Below, one piece after another: positions 1 through 6,110 of a stretch of DNA of 6,839 nt. Position 1 is the stretch's first letter; each line of letters begins with the position of its first letter. The notes below the pieces were generated by a model. That model saw nothing but the letters and a program-made list of their open reading frames with translations, ran no database searches and had not been told where the DNA came from. Source of the stretch: Candidatus Collierbacteria bacterium. GTDB lineage: Bacteria > Patescibacteriota > Microgenomatia > UBA1400 > MFAQ01. A program made the position numbers and the translations under genes. The stretch is from the NCBI GenBank assembly GCA_023245265.1, contig JAHFKQ010000011.1, forward strand, positions 1 through 6,839. The letters run 5' to 3'.

Positions 1-1
1 T

Positions 2-196
2 TTTACTCTTGGTCTAATTTCCGATATAAAGGTCTTTCATCATCTTTCGGCGAGTGCCAATAAAATGGGGGGTAAGAAACTCAAAATCTTAGCCCAAAGT
101 CATCTGCTTTTTTGTCAACGCTATCTTCCAAGCATCAGCTTACCCTTCTATCTCTTGTTTAATTTCTACCTTCGCCTCAAATCTTTTTTCCCCTAA
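2..196 (+). CDS. C-terminal end of a probable family 2 glycosyltransferase (5' end outside window)
   Basis: The frame is open from the left edge and ends at TAA 194-196, giving 64 residues. It contains HHLSASANKMGGKK (about residues 13-26), then AQSHLLFCQRYLP, then a hydrophobic stretch LPFYLLFNFYL and a short basic tail. An HH-x-S/G segment followed by a Ser/His-rich stretch and an 'S-x-x-x-F-x-x-x-Y' helix is what the end of rhamnosyltransferase-like GT2 enzymes looks like, where the region past the catalytic domain packs near the membrane. No catalytic motif lies in the window, so the family call is inferred from this tail and from the neighbouring glycan genes. The other two plus frames and the minus strand are interrupted by stops here. 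It converges on the SAM methyltransferase gene and the two coding regions overlap by 20 bp. No clear terminator lies between them. Confidence 0.6.
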   Translation, partial: FTLGLISDIKVFHHLSASANKMGGKKLKILAQSHLLFCQRYLPSISLPFYLLFNFYLRLKSFFP

Positions 197-1034
197 AGGC
201 AAAAGTGCTCATATATCTGCCCCTAAAGTTTGCTCGGTTTGGGTCTAGTTCCAAGATTTTTGGATCAATTTCCGGTGTCGAATCAAATTTTATGCCCTCA
301 TCCTGCAGAACCTTTATCATCTGAGGCAAATAGGCGAACTTAAAAGAGCCCCTTATCTGGTCCCGAGAATAGACCCATCGGTCCGAAGTCTGCTGCGGTA
401 AATAAAACTCGGTTGTCAAATAAAAGTCTCCTCCCGGCTTTAAAACTTTAATCATCCCCCTGATCGCTTCTATCGCCCGGTCAAAATACTGTTTTTCACC
501 ATAAAATCCTTTTGTTTTCATATCCACATGTTCTAAAGCAGAAATACAAAGGACGATATCAAAAGAATTCTTTTTAAATTTTAAGTGAGTCATATCTCCC
601 AGAACAAATTTCAAATTTTTTGCCCTTCTATTTACCGTTTCCTCCAAGGGTGATTCCATGTCTAGCATCGTCACCTCGGCTCCTTTATGGGCCAAGTAGG
701 CCGGAAGTCGACTATTCCCCGAACCTATGTCTAGTATTTTTTTATTTTTAAAACGGATTTTATCAAAGAGAAGGCCGTACTCCCATCCCCTAAGCCCAAA
801 GGTGGACGGTTCTACTAATCTTGGGAACCATACTGGGTCTTGATTGCCTAATTTAAAAATAATTTTTCTTAAATAGCCAAAGGCTTTCCGGTCAAAAAGC
901 TTATTAGCTTTCGGTCTTTTAATGCCAAAGTTTATCCAGCAGAAGAGATACTTAATCAGTTCAATACGAGAAATATCTTTCTTAAAAAAGACGCGCCAAA
1001 TATTAAGCATCTCCTGAACTCGAAAATCTCTCAT
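177..1034 (-). CDS. Class I SAM-dependent methyltransferase
   Basis: A 285-residue soluble protein with a Rossmann-fold methyltransferase core at about residues 97-210. Motif I is KILDIGSGNSRLP (99-111), the SAM-binding glycine loop. The acidic residue D125 in VTMLDME would bind the ribose hydroxyls, GDM (146-148) matches motif II, FDIVLCISALEHV (158-170) matches the post-II strand, and VLKPGGDFYLTTE (197-209) matches motif III. About 95 residues precede the core and about 75 follow it. These flanking parts usually select the acceptor, and the acceptor cannot be named here. The ATG overlaps the stop of the upstream FkbM-family gene as ATGA (1031-1034), and no Shine-Dalgarno sequence is visible, so translation is probably coupled. 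It is the last gene of the minus-strand pair and its 3' end overlaps the convergent glycosyltransferase tail. Methylation of a glycan sugar is the likely job, inferred from context; a small-molecule or lipid substrate is possible. Confidence 0.88.
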   Translation of the reverse strand: MRDFRVQEMLNIWRVFFKKDISRIELIKYLFCWINFGIKRPKANKLFDRKAFGYLRKIIFKLGNQDPVWFPRLVEPSTFGLRGWEYGLLFDKIRFKNKKILDIGSGNSRLPAYLAHKGAEVTMLDMESPLEETVNRRAKNLKFVLGDMTHLKFKKNSFDIVLCISALEHVDMKTKGFYGEKQYFDRAIEAIRGMIKVLKPGGDFYLTTEFYLPQQTSDRWVYSRDQIRGSFKFAYLPQMIKVLQDEGIKFDSTPEIDPKILELDPNRANFRGRYMSTFAFRGKKI

Positions 1035-1837
1035 AGGTAGAGAGCTTTTTTTACCCAGTGCTTGAAATTAAAATTTTTCTTGAATAGCCATTTATCCGCA
1101 AGACTTGGGTTTTGTATTAACAGTAGATCGGCATAACCTTTTTTGGTGAGACATCTGGCCACCAGAGAATCAGCTTTAACACGGTAAACAAGTCCCAAAT
1201 AATCATCAATCAAATAGATACCCCCATACTGCTTTACCAAATAGGCCATCATCTGCTTGTAATTTAATTTAGCTCTCCTATAACCTGTTGGCCAAAACTC
1301 CATAAAAATTACCGGCCGATCCCGATCAATTATCTTTTTGGCCCCGGCGATGACTTTTGGTTCCCAACCTTGGGTATCAATCTTTAGCAAGGAAACTCTA
1401 TCTTTGATTGCTTTATCTAGAGTAGTTGCTTTAATAGTTATTTGTTTACGACCTTCTTCGCTGGACCGTATTTGGTGATCTCCAAAATTATCTTTGGAAA
1501 GACCAAGTTTTAGGGAGCCTGTATTGTCCGAAACGGCTTTCTGAAAAATTTGAACATTTTTAATTTTGTTCACCAGAAGGTTTTTCTTTAATAAATGAAA
1601 GTTATCCGGTTCCGGCTCAAAAGCGAACACCTTCTTGAAACTTTGTGACAGTATTAGGGTGTAATAGCCAATATTTGCTCCGACATCCACGGCGACCCCG
1701 GCTCCGGTCGAAATTTTTCCGATAAGATAGGATTCAAAGCTCTCATATTTTCTCAGAGCCACTCTTTCTCCCACCACTTTGTCACCTTTTTTAAAATAAA
1801 AAGCCAATTTCCCGAGCTTTGTCCGCCTCAAATTCAT
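1031..1837 (-). CDS. FkbM family SAM-dependent methyltransferase
   Basis: A 268-residue protein with the FkbM-type methyltransferase signature. AVDVGANIGYYTL (49-61) is the SAM-binding motif I, FAFEPEPDNF (71-80) carries the acidic residue after strand 2, LLKIDTQGWEP (150-160) is the highly characteristic KxDxQGxE motif, and RPVIFMEFWP (174-183) follows. FkbM enzymes make O-methyl groups, in characterised cases on macrolides and on sugars. In polysaccharide loci they are generally taken as sugar O-methyltransferases. A basic C-terminal extension (about 245-268) follows the core and may contact the membrane or the next protein, which is speculative. ATG 1835-1837 is the best start: a -10-like hexamer lies just upstream and no ribosome binding site is present. 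It heads the minus-strand operon and is translationally coupled to the downstream methyltransferase. Confidence 0.9.
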   Translation of the reverse strand: MNLRRTKLGKLAFYFKKGDKVVGERVALRKYESFESYLIGKISTGAGVAVDVGANIGYYTLILSQSFKKVFAFEPEPDNFHLLKKNLLVNKIKNVQIFQKAVSDNTGSLKLGLSKDNFGDHQIRSSEEGRKQITIKATTLDKAIKDRVSLLKIDTQGWEPKVIAGAKKIIDRDRPVIFMEFWPTGYRRAKLNYKQMMAYLVKQYGGIYLIDDYLGLVYRVKADSLVARCLTKKGYADLLLIQNPSLADKWLFKKNFNFKHWVKKALYL

Positions 1838-1848
1838 AGATATATAAT
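1819..1848 (+). promoter_or_regulatory. Promoter of the acyltransferase-ligase operon (probable leaderless)
   Basis: A perfect TATAAT hexamer lies at 1843-1848. A 4-of-6 match to the -35 consensus, TTGTCC (1819-1824), lies 18 bp upstream inside the 5' end of the FkbM-family gene. Eight bases follow the -10 before ATG 1857, so the predicted start point is about 1855-1857 and the mRNA would have a 5' leader of roughly 0-2 nt. There is no Shine-Dalgarno sequence in this interval. Confidence 0.6.
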
Positions 1849-1849
1849 A
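1844..1849 (-). promoter_or_regulatory. -10 element of the methyltransferase operon (probable leaderless promoter)
   Basis: Read on the minus strand, TATTAT occupies 1849 to 1844 and only six bases (ATATCT) separate it from the ATG at 1837. Normal -10 to start-site spacing puts transcription initiation at or within a base or two of the A of the start codon. A poor -35 candidate, TTCGGA, lies 18 bp upstream at 1868-1873, inside the acyltransferase gene. The hexamer shares five bases with the plus-strand -10 element. It is called from sequence only. Confidence 0.5.
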
Positions 1850-1856
1850 CTCTTAA

Positions 1857-2993
1857 ATGAACTCCGCTCCGAACAGAATCACCAAGCTTGATGGACTCCG
1901 AGGATTACTCTCTCTCATTGTCGCCCTAAACCACTCCTTTTTAGTGGTTGCCATTCCGGCCTTTGCCAATGTTTGGCACCAAAATTATTTGGATTTTTAC
2001 TCCTTTCAGTCCAAGGTTCAACAACTTTTTATGATTCTGGGAAATGGGGGAGTGGCCGTGAGTCTGTTTTTTGTTCTTTCCGGTTTGGTGCTTGGTCAGT
2101 CTTTAAGTCGCACTGAAATCTCACCCAAGGGACTTCTCGCCTTTTATGCCAAAAGAGTCATCCGACTTTATCCCGTCTATCTTTTTGTCATTTTACTGAC
2201 TGCCCTTTATATGCGTTTCGGTTTCTATTACCGCATTTTTCCTCATGCTTCAACTTGGTTTTTATGGTGGCTAAATTTTGAGATGTCCTTACACGAATTT
2301 TTTTACAACCTCTTCTTTATTCATACCTACCTCGGGGGAGTTACTTGGACTCTAAGAGTCATTTTTTTGGCCTCCTTAATTTTGCCGGCTTTTTATCAAA
2401 TCAGTAAAAAAACTTCCTGGTGGACCGATCTGCTTTTTACCGCCGGTCTGGTTTATGCCAGTTTCACCATTTTGAATTTTGAGAACTTCCGTGACTTTCG
2501 TTATTTGTATATGTTTTTTCTGGGACTCATCTTACCCAAGTTTAAAAATTTCTTTGCTCGTTTGCCGGGCTGGTACATCAAGCTAACCCTGCCTCTAAGT
2601 CTGCTTCTCCTGTTGCTTATCCGCTATTCTACCGATGAGTACTTGGGCGGAGTGGTCGAGAGCATTATTTCCTGGAAAATTATCGGTTTAATTTCGTATA
2701 GCGACAAAACAAAACTCTTTGATTTCTTAAATTATGCTGTTTTTCAATTCTTTGGCCGAATTTCTTACAGTCTTTATCTGATTCATTTTTCGATTTTATA
2801 TATGCTTTCGCGACTAATGTTTATATGGCTACCTAACTTGCCGTATGCCGATAACTATCTGGCCATTCACTCTGTTCTCTTTGTTTTATCTTTGTCGGTG
2901 GCAACCCTGGTGTCCCTTCTCGTCTACCGCTGGGTAGAAATTCCATCTCTGACCTTATCAAAGCGAGTAGGGGAGTACATCATTAAGTCATGA
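1857..2993 (+). CDS. Acyltransferase 3 family membrane protein (OafA/OatA-type)
   Basis: A 378-residue protein of normal length for a single acyltransferase 3 domain, with about ten hydrophobic segments. Signature motifs are LDGLRGLLSLIVALNH (11-26) with the conserved Arg15 and His26, FFVLSGLVLG (71-80), KRVIRLYPVYL (99-109, the RxxRxxP motif), FFGRISYSLYLIH (298-310), and the closing YRWVEIP (357-363). The family moves an acyl group, commonly acetyl from acetyl-CoA, across the membrane and onto sugars, which modifies O-antigen, peptidoglycan or exopolysaccharide. One oddity is that the usual W-S-L-x-x-E motif reads WTLRVI (164-169), with Ile in place of the Glu. No fused SGNH domain is present. 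It is the first gene of the plus operon, with its start set by the TATAAT box 8 nt upstream, and it ends in an ATGA overlap with the next gene. The acceptor is unknown but is presumably the glycan assembled by its neighbours. Confidence 0.92.
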   Translation: MNSAPNRITKLDGLRGLLSLIVALNHSFLVVAIPAFANVWHQNYLDFYSFQSKVQQLFMILGNGGVAVSLFFVLSGLVLGQSLSRTEISPKGLLAFYAKRVIRLYPVYLFVILLTALYMRFGFYYRIFPHASTWFLWWLNFEMSLHEFFYNLFFIHTYLGGVTWTLRVIFLASLILPAFYQISKKTSWWTDLLFTAGLVYASFTILNFENFRDFRYLYMFFLGLILPKFKNFFARLPGWYIKLTLPLSLLLLLLIRYSTDEYLGGVVESIISWKIIGLISYSDKTKLFDFLNYAVFQFFGRISYSLYLIHFSILYMLSRLMFIWLPNLPYADNYLAIHSVLFVLSLSVATLVSLLVYRWVEIPSLTLSKRVGEYIIKS

Positions 2994-3718
2994 CTCTTAC
3001 GGCCGCCATCATCACCCGGAATGCCATTCTAAGCCCCAAACTCCTCCAATCGTTATCATTTGCCGATGAGATTTTGGTCATTGTTGATTCGCCGGTAAAA
3101 CTACCGGTAAAGGCTTCCCGGAAAATAAAAATATACTTTCGAGCCTTGAATGGAGACTTTGCCGCCCAAAGAAACTTTGCACTTCAAAAAGCCAAAAATG
3201 ACTGGGTCCTTTTTGTGGACGACGACGAATATGTCGGCACCGAACTAGCCCGGGAAATAAAACTCGCTTTGGCCGCCAATAAATACTCCGCTTATCTCAT
3301 TTCCCGACTCGATGTCGTTTTTCATCAGCCGCTTCTCCATGGTGAAACCGGCCATCTTAAACTACTTAGACTAGCTCGTCGTCAAGCAGGACAGTTCAAA
3401 CGGTCGGTTCACGAAATCTGGAAAATTACCGGACGGATAGGGGAGCTGTCCTCACCGCTCTATCATCACAAAGATTATTTTATCTCTGGTTTCTTGGCTC
3501 GGATGTCGCAGTATGGACAAATAGATGCTCAAATGCTCGCTGGCGAAGGAAAGCCCTTTTCTTGGTTCCGTTTAATTTGCTATCCCCTACTAAAATTTAA
3601 AATGAATTATTTTTTCAAGGCCGGTTTTCTCGATGGCTTACCCGGTCTCTTCCTTTCCTATTTGCTGGGAGTGCAATCATTATCAGTCCGGGTGATTCAA
3701 TGGGAAAAACAAAAATAA
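2990..3718 (+). CDS. Family 2 glycosyltransferase, WaaE/KdtX-like
   Basis: A 242-residue GT-A fold enzyme acting in the cytoplasm. The N-terminal strand AAIITRN (5-11) is followed by ADEILVIVDSP (25-35), and then by FAAQRNFALQKAKNDWVLFVDDDE (57-80). This last block carries the AQRNFAL and DWVLxxDDDE motifs typical of the LPS-core beta-1,4-glucosyltransferase group (WaaE/KdtX). D77-D79 are the likely metal and nucleotide-sugar ligands. The C-terminal acceptor side has VHEIW (140-144, HE probably including the catalytic acid), a G-x-I-G-x-L turn and YHHKDYFISGFL (158-169). The usual K-N-E-E at the end of strand 1 is reduced to R-N-A-I (10-13). The sugar and acceptor cannot be specified. The start overlaps the preceding stop as ATGA. 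The nearest G-rich stretch (GGGGAG, 2970-2975) is 14 nt away, so coupled reinitiation is more likely than independent initiation. Confidence 0.88.
   Translation: MTLTAAIITRNAILSPKLLQSLSFADEILVIVDSPVKLPVKASRKIKIYFRALNGDFAAQRNFALQKAKNDWVLFVDDDEYVGTELAREIKLALAANKYSAYLISRLDVVFHQPLLHGETGHLKLLRLARRQAGQFKRSVHEIWKITGRIGELSSPLYHHKDYFISGFLARMSQYGQIDAQMLAGEGKPFSWFRLICYPLLKFKMNYFFKAGFLDGLPGLFLSYLLGVQSLSVRVIQWEKQK
3690..3696 (+). promoter_or_regulatory. Shine-Dalgarno-like site for the GT-C-like gene
   Basis: GGGTGAT ends 3 nt before ATG 3700. Its GGTGAT part matches the downstream half of the canonical GGAGGTGAT ribosome-binding sequence at the correct distance. It is the only convincing ribosome binding site in the window and supports the start at 3700 inside the end of the preceding gene. 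Confidence 0.45.
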
Positions 3719-5028
3719 TCTTTTGGTTGCTTGTGGGGCCAATTATTTTGCTTGCTCTTCTAAATTTTTTACTGGTCTTCACCCCAGAGTTTGGTTTCGA
3801 CGCCCTCTGGTATCACCTGACTTTACCCAAACTTTGGCTTCTTAAACACCAGTGGTACTTCCCCGGCGGATTACTTTATTACTCCGTCATGCCCCGTCTC
3901 GCCGAGACTCTTTTTATTCCTTTGATTCATTTCACCGGGACCATTGGTCCCAAACTGCTCCAATATCTGGCCGGTCTCGGGACCGGTCTGCTTATCTGGA
4001 AAATTTTGGCGGACCAAAAACAAGCGGTGCTTTGGCGTTTGGTCGGGGTCTCTCTTTTTTACTGCACTTGGCTGGTTAGCTGGCAGTCCGGCAGTGCCTA
4101 TATTGATTTGATCAGAACTTTTTTAGAGACTACTGCTTTATTTTATTTATTACGGGGCTCTTGGAAAAAAGGTGGTTTATTCTTGGGACTGGCTATCGGC
4201 ACTAAGTGGCTAGCCCTTGGCTCTTTGGTGATTTATGCTTTGGTCTTTGGCACCTCTCTCATTTTTCCGGCCTTACTGGTCTCTCTACCTTGGTTTTATC
4301 TCGCCCATTTATATACCGGCAATCCCGTTTACCCCCTCTTTAGTGGTGTTATCACCAATTCATTTGTCGGTTTTGGGAGTATCTTTCGTCACCTGATCCT
4401 GGCTCCTTTTTACTTGACCAAACCCTTCGATGACTTTCTCTCTCCTCTCGTCGGTCTTCTTTTTATCTTGGCTGTTCTGGCTTTAAGATCGGAAAAGATA
4501 ATTCTCCGCCGGATTTCCCTGGTTGCTGTTCTCGGTTCTTGTTTATCCTTAATTCTTGACCCTCCCTCCAGCCGGTTTCTCTTACCTTTTCTGCCCGCCC
4601 TGGTCGTTAGCTCGGTTATCTTCGTGTCCGCTCTGAAAAACGATTGGCTTCGGAAAGTCTTCCTTTTCCTCGTTTGCCTGTCCGGACTGTTTATTCTCTC
4701 ACTCCGTTCCGTGGCGATGATTAAATACCTACCTCTCTTCACTGGGCAAGTTTCCTCTGCTGTTTTTTTGGATAGTTTTGCCGGTCGTTTGCCCGGTACT
4801 TTTTTGGATGGGGATCATTTTGTCCGGGACTTGCCTCGGGGCAGCCGCATACTCGTCGATAAATTGCATAATTTATATTATTTTCCGCGGGATTTTGATC
4901 ACACTTCCTGGGTGGCTGATCGGAACGGTTATGATTTTCTGGTTACAATAGGGGAGGACCCAAAGAAATTTCCGGGTCAATTAATTCATACCAATTCGGT
5001 TGGTATCCAAGTATTTAAACTCCGGTGA
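3700..5028 (+). CDS. Polytopic membrane protein, probable GT-C fold glycosyltransferase
   Basis: A 442-residue protein with about ten to eleven hydrophobic segments over residues 5-340 and a soluble C-terminal part (about 350-442). After the first membrane segment comes TPEFGFDALWYHLTLPKLWL (28-47), with an acidic residue (D34) in the first extracytoplasmic loop. This is where ArnT/PMT/GT39-like GT-C enzymes place their catalytic Asp. Other GT-C-like features are the AYIDL segment (133-137) starting a helix, GTKWLAL (167-173), GNPVYPLF (207-214) and SSRFLLPFLPAL (290-301). Enzymes of this type use polyprenyl-phosphate sugars outside the membrane. No specific donor can be read here, and a non-catalytic role is possible. 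The gene overlaps the preceding one by 19 bp and the following one by a GTGA junction. An inner perfect palindrome and a second hairpin lie near codons 80-96. Confidence 0.7.
   Translation: MGKTKIIFWLLVGPIILLALLNFLLVFTPEFGFDALWYHLTLPKLWLLKHQWYFPGGLLYYSVMPRLAETLFIPLIHFTGTIGPKLLQYLAGLGTGLLIWKILADQKQAVLWRLVGVSLFYCTWLVSWQSGSAYIDLIRTFLETTALFYLLRGSWKKGGLFLGLAIGTKWLALGSLVIYALVFGTSLIFPALLVSLPWFYLAHLYTGNPVYPLFSGVITNSFVGFGSIFRHLILAPFYLTKPFDDFLSPLVGLLFILAVLALRSEKIILRRISLVAVLGSCLSLILDPPSSRFLLPFLPALVVSSVIFVSALKNDWLRKVFLFLVCLSGLFILSLRSVAMIKYLPLFTGQVSSAVFLDSFAGRLPGTFLDGDHFVRDLPRGSRILVDKLHNLYYFPRDFDHTSWVADRNGYDFLVTIGEDPKKFPGQLIHTNSVGIQVFKLR
3937..3951. repeat. Perfect 15-bp palindrome inside the GT-C-like gene
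   Basis: GGGACCATTGGTCCC has two 7-bp arms around a single central T. It lies within codons for T-G-T-I-G-P-K. It could be a protein-binding site or chance from Gly/Pro codons, and no function is assigned. Confidence 0.35.
3971..3986. repeat. Inverted repeat (hairpin) 20 bp after the palindrome
   Basis: CCGGTC (3971-3976) and GACCGG (3981-3986) form a 6-bp GC-rich stem with a TCGG loop. The stem is extendable by a G-T wobble and one G-C pair at 3969-3970/3987-3988. No T-run follows, so it is not an intrinsic terminator. Confidence 0.35.
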
Positions 5029-6110
5029 TCAATTACTTACTGATGCTTGCTCTCCTTATCTGGCCTTTTGGTCAGCTTCTCAATTTGCAGTTACCCGGCC
5101 AAACCATGGTTATTTATCCTCTGGATCTGATCTGTATTTTGCTGACTCTCTCTCTCCTTGTTACCAAGCCAAGACGACTTCAAGTTATCCGTGATCCACT
5201 CAGTCAACCTTTGGCTCTTTTTCTTTTTTTCGCTGCACTTTCCCTCTTATTTAATCTCCAATTTGCCGCCTCGGGGGGCTTGGTGGTCGCTGTTTCTTAT
5301 CTTCTGAGGCTCTTTATTTACCCCTCGGTTTACTTTGCCGTCAAGCTTTCTTCCCCTCGTCAAGTGCTCCTTACGGTTTTATTTTCTCTCGGGTTCTTTT
5401 CAGTTCTGGGTTTACTGCAATACTTAATTTTCCCGGATATGCGGTTTCTGAAAAATCTTGGATTTGATGATCATTATTTCCGTCTCATTGGTACATTTTA
5501 TGACCCGAATTTTGCCGGTGCCATTTTTGCCGCCACAGCCTTAGTCTTTCTTAGCCTTTCCCAATGGCCGGTGGCCGTTACTTTGGTCCTGTTACTGGCT
5601 TTAACTTTTTCGAGAGCCTCCTATCTGGTTTTTATCCTGGGAACAATTTATATTTTTTTGGCCCAAAAAAGACGCGCTTTATTGTGGGTACTGATACTCT
5701 TGGGAGGTATCATCATATTTATTCCTAAGCCTTTCGGTGAGGGAGTTAATCTTTGGCGAACTTTCTCCATATTTTCTAGATTTGACAGCTGGCAAACAGG
5801 CTTAAATCTTTTCTTGCAAAAACCCTTCTTTGGCTGGGGATATAACACTCTGCGGGGTCTCACCGGCCAAAGATTCCAAATCGATAGTAGTTTACTTTAC
5901 CTGGGCGCTACGACCGGCATCTTTGGCACTCTTGCCTTCATCGGTTTTTTGAAAGCGGCTCTCCGCCAAATTAATTTTTTACCCCAAAAAATATTCATCC
6001 TCGCTCTTTTGATTCACAGCCTTTTTAATAATAGCCTTTTCTATATTTGGCTTTACTTTGCTTTTTGGCTCGTACTCGGCCTGCCGACTAAGGAGTATAC
6101 AAAATCTTAA
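5025..6110 (+). CDS. O-antigen ligase/polymerase family (Wzy_C-like) membrane protein
   Basis: A 361-residue protein with about ten membrane segments, somewhat shorter than typical WaaL proteins. The Wzy_C-type features run in order: FRLIGTFYDPNFAGAIFAA (152-170), with the conserved Arg153 and the GTFxxPN motif; the membrane segment LALTFSRASYL (191-201) with its T-x-SR; SRFDSWQTGLNLFLQKPFFG (251-270) and WGYNT, the large extracytoplasmic loop; and a late HSLFNNSLFYIW (331-342) whose His matches the catalytic-His position of ligases. The family uses undecaprenyl-diphosphate glycans and either joins them to an acceptor (lipid A core or protein) or polymerises repeat units. Sequence alone does not separate these. 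Start GTG 5025 overlaps the previous stop as GTGA; ATG 5043 is the alternative start, six codons in. It is the last gene of the operon and its end overlaps the convergent Ig-like gene by 23 bp. Confidence 0.85.
   Translation: MINYLLMLALLIWPFGQLLNLQLPGQTMVIYPLDLICILLTLSLLVTKPRRLQVIRDPLSQPLALFLFFAALSLLFNLQFAASGGLVVAVSYLLRLFIYPSVYFAVKLSSPRQVLLTVLFSLGFFSVLGLLQYLIFPDMRFLKNLGFDDHYFRLIGTFYDPNFAGAIFAATALVFLSLSQWPVAVTLVLLLALTFSRASYLVFILGTIYIFLAQKRRALLWVLILLGGIIIFIPKPFGEGVNLWRTFSIFSRFDSWQTGLNLFLQKPFFGWGYNTLRGLTGQRFQIDSSLLYLGATTGIFGTLAFIGFLKAALRQINFLPQKIFILALLIHSLFNNSLFYIWLYFAFWLVLGLPTKEYTKS

Noticed and set aside
1..63. Plus-strand frame 1 open to TAA 61-63, which could look like a gene end
   Set aside because: Only 20 codons are visible, and the overlapping frame starting at position 2 stays open three times longer with a glycosyltransferase-like tail.
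69..113. Possible terminator: imperfect stem 69-77/87-95 followed by a T6 run at 108-113
   Set aside because: The stem has a G-G mismatch, the T-run is 12 nt away, and the whole structure lies inside the glycosyltransferase reading frame.
113..118. Perfect TTGACA on the minus strand
   Set aside because: There is no -10 element at 16-19 bp and no open reading frame downstream on that strand; it falls in coding sequence.
3093..3113. Short direct repeat CCGGTAAA twice in the WaaE-like gene
   Set aside because: It encodes the S-P-V-K / L-P-V-K residues, has only two copies, and is best explained as coding chance.
3852..4079. 75-codon plus-strand frame
   Set aside because: It is an out-of-frame shadow lying wholly inside the GT-C-like gene, with an Arg/Ser-rich sequence and no recognisable domain.
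4410..4742. 110-codon minus-strand open frame inside the GT-C-like gene
   Set aside because: It is a strongly basic, low-hydrophobicity translation that mirrors membrane-protein codons on the other strand. It has no motif and no promoter or ribosome site.
5000..5194. 64-codon plus-strand frame across the GT-C-like/ligase junction
   Set aside because: It overlaps two well-supported genes in another frame and has no domain or start signal.
5648..5863. 71-codon minus-strand frame inside the ligase-like gene
   Set aside because: It is an antisense shadow of conserved Wzy_C-type coding sequence.
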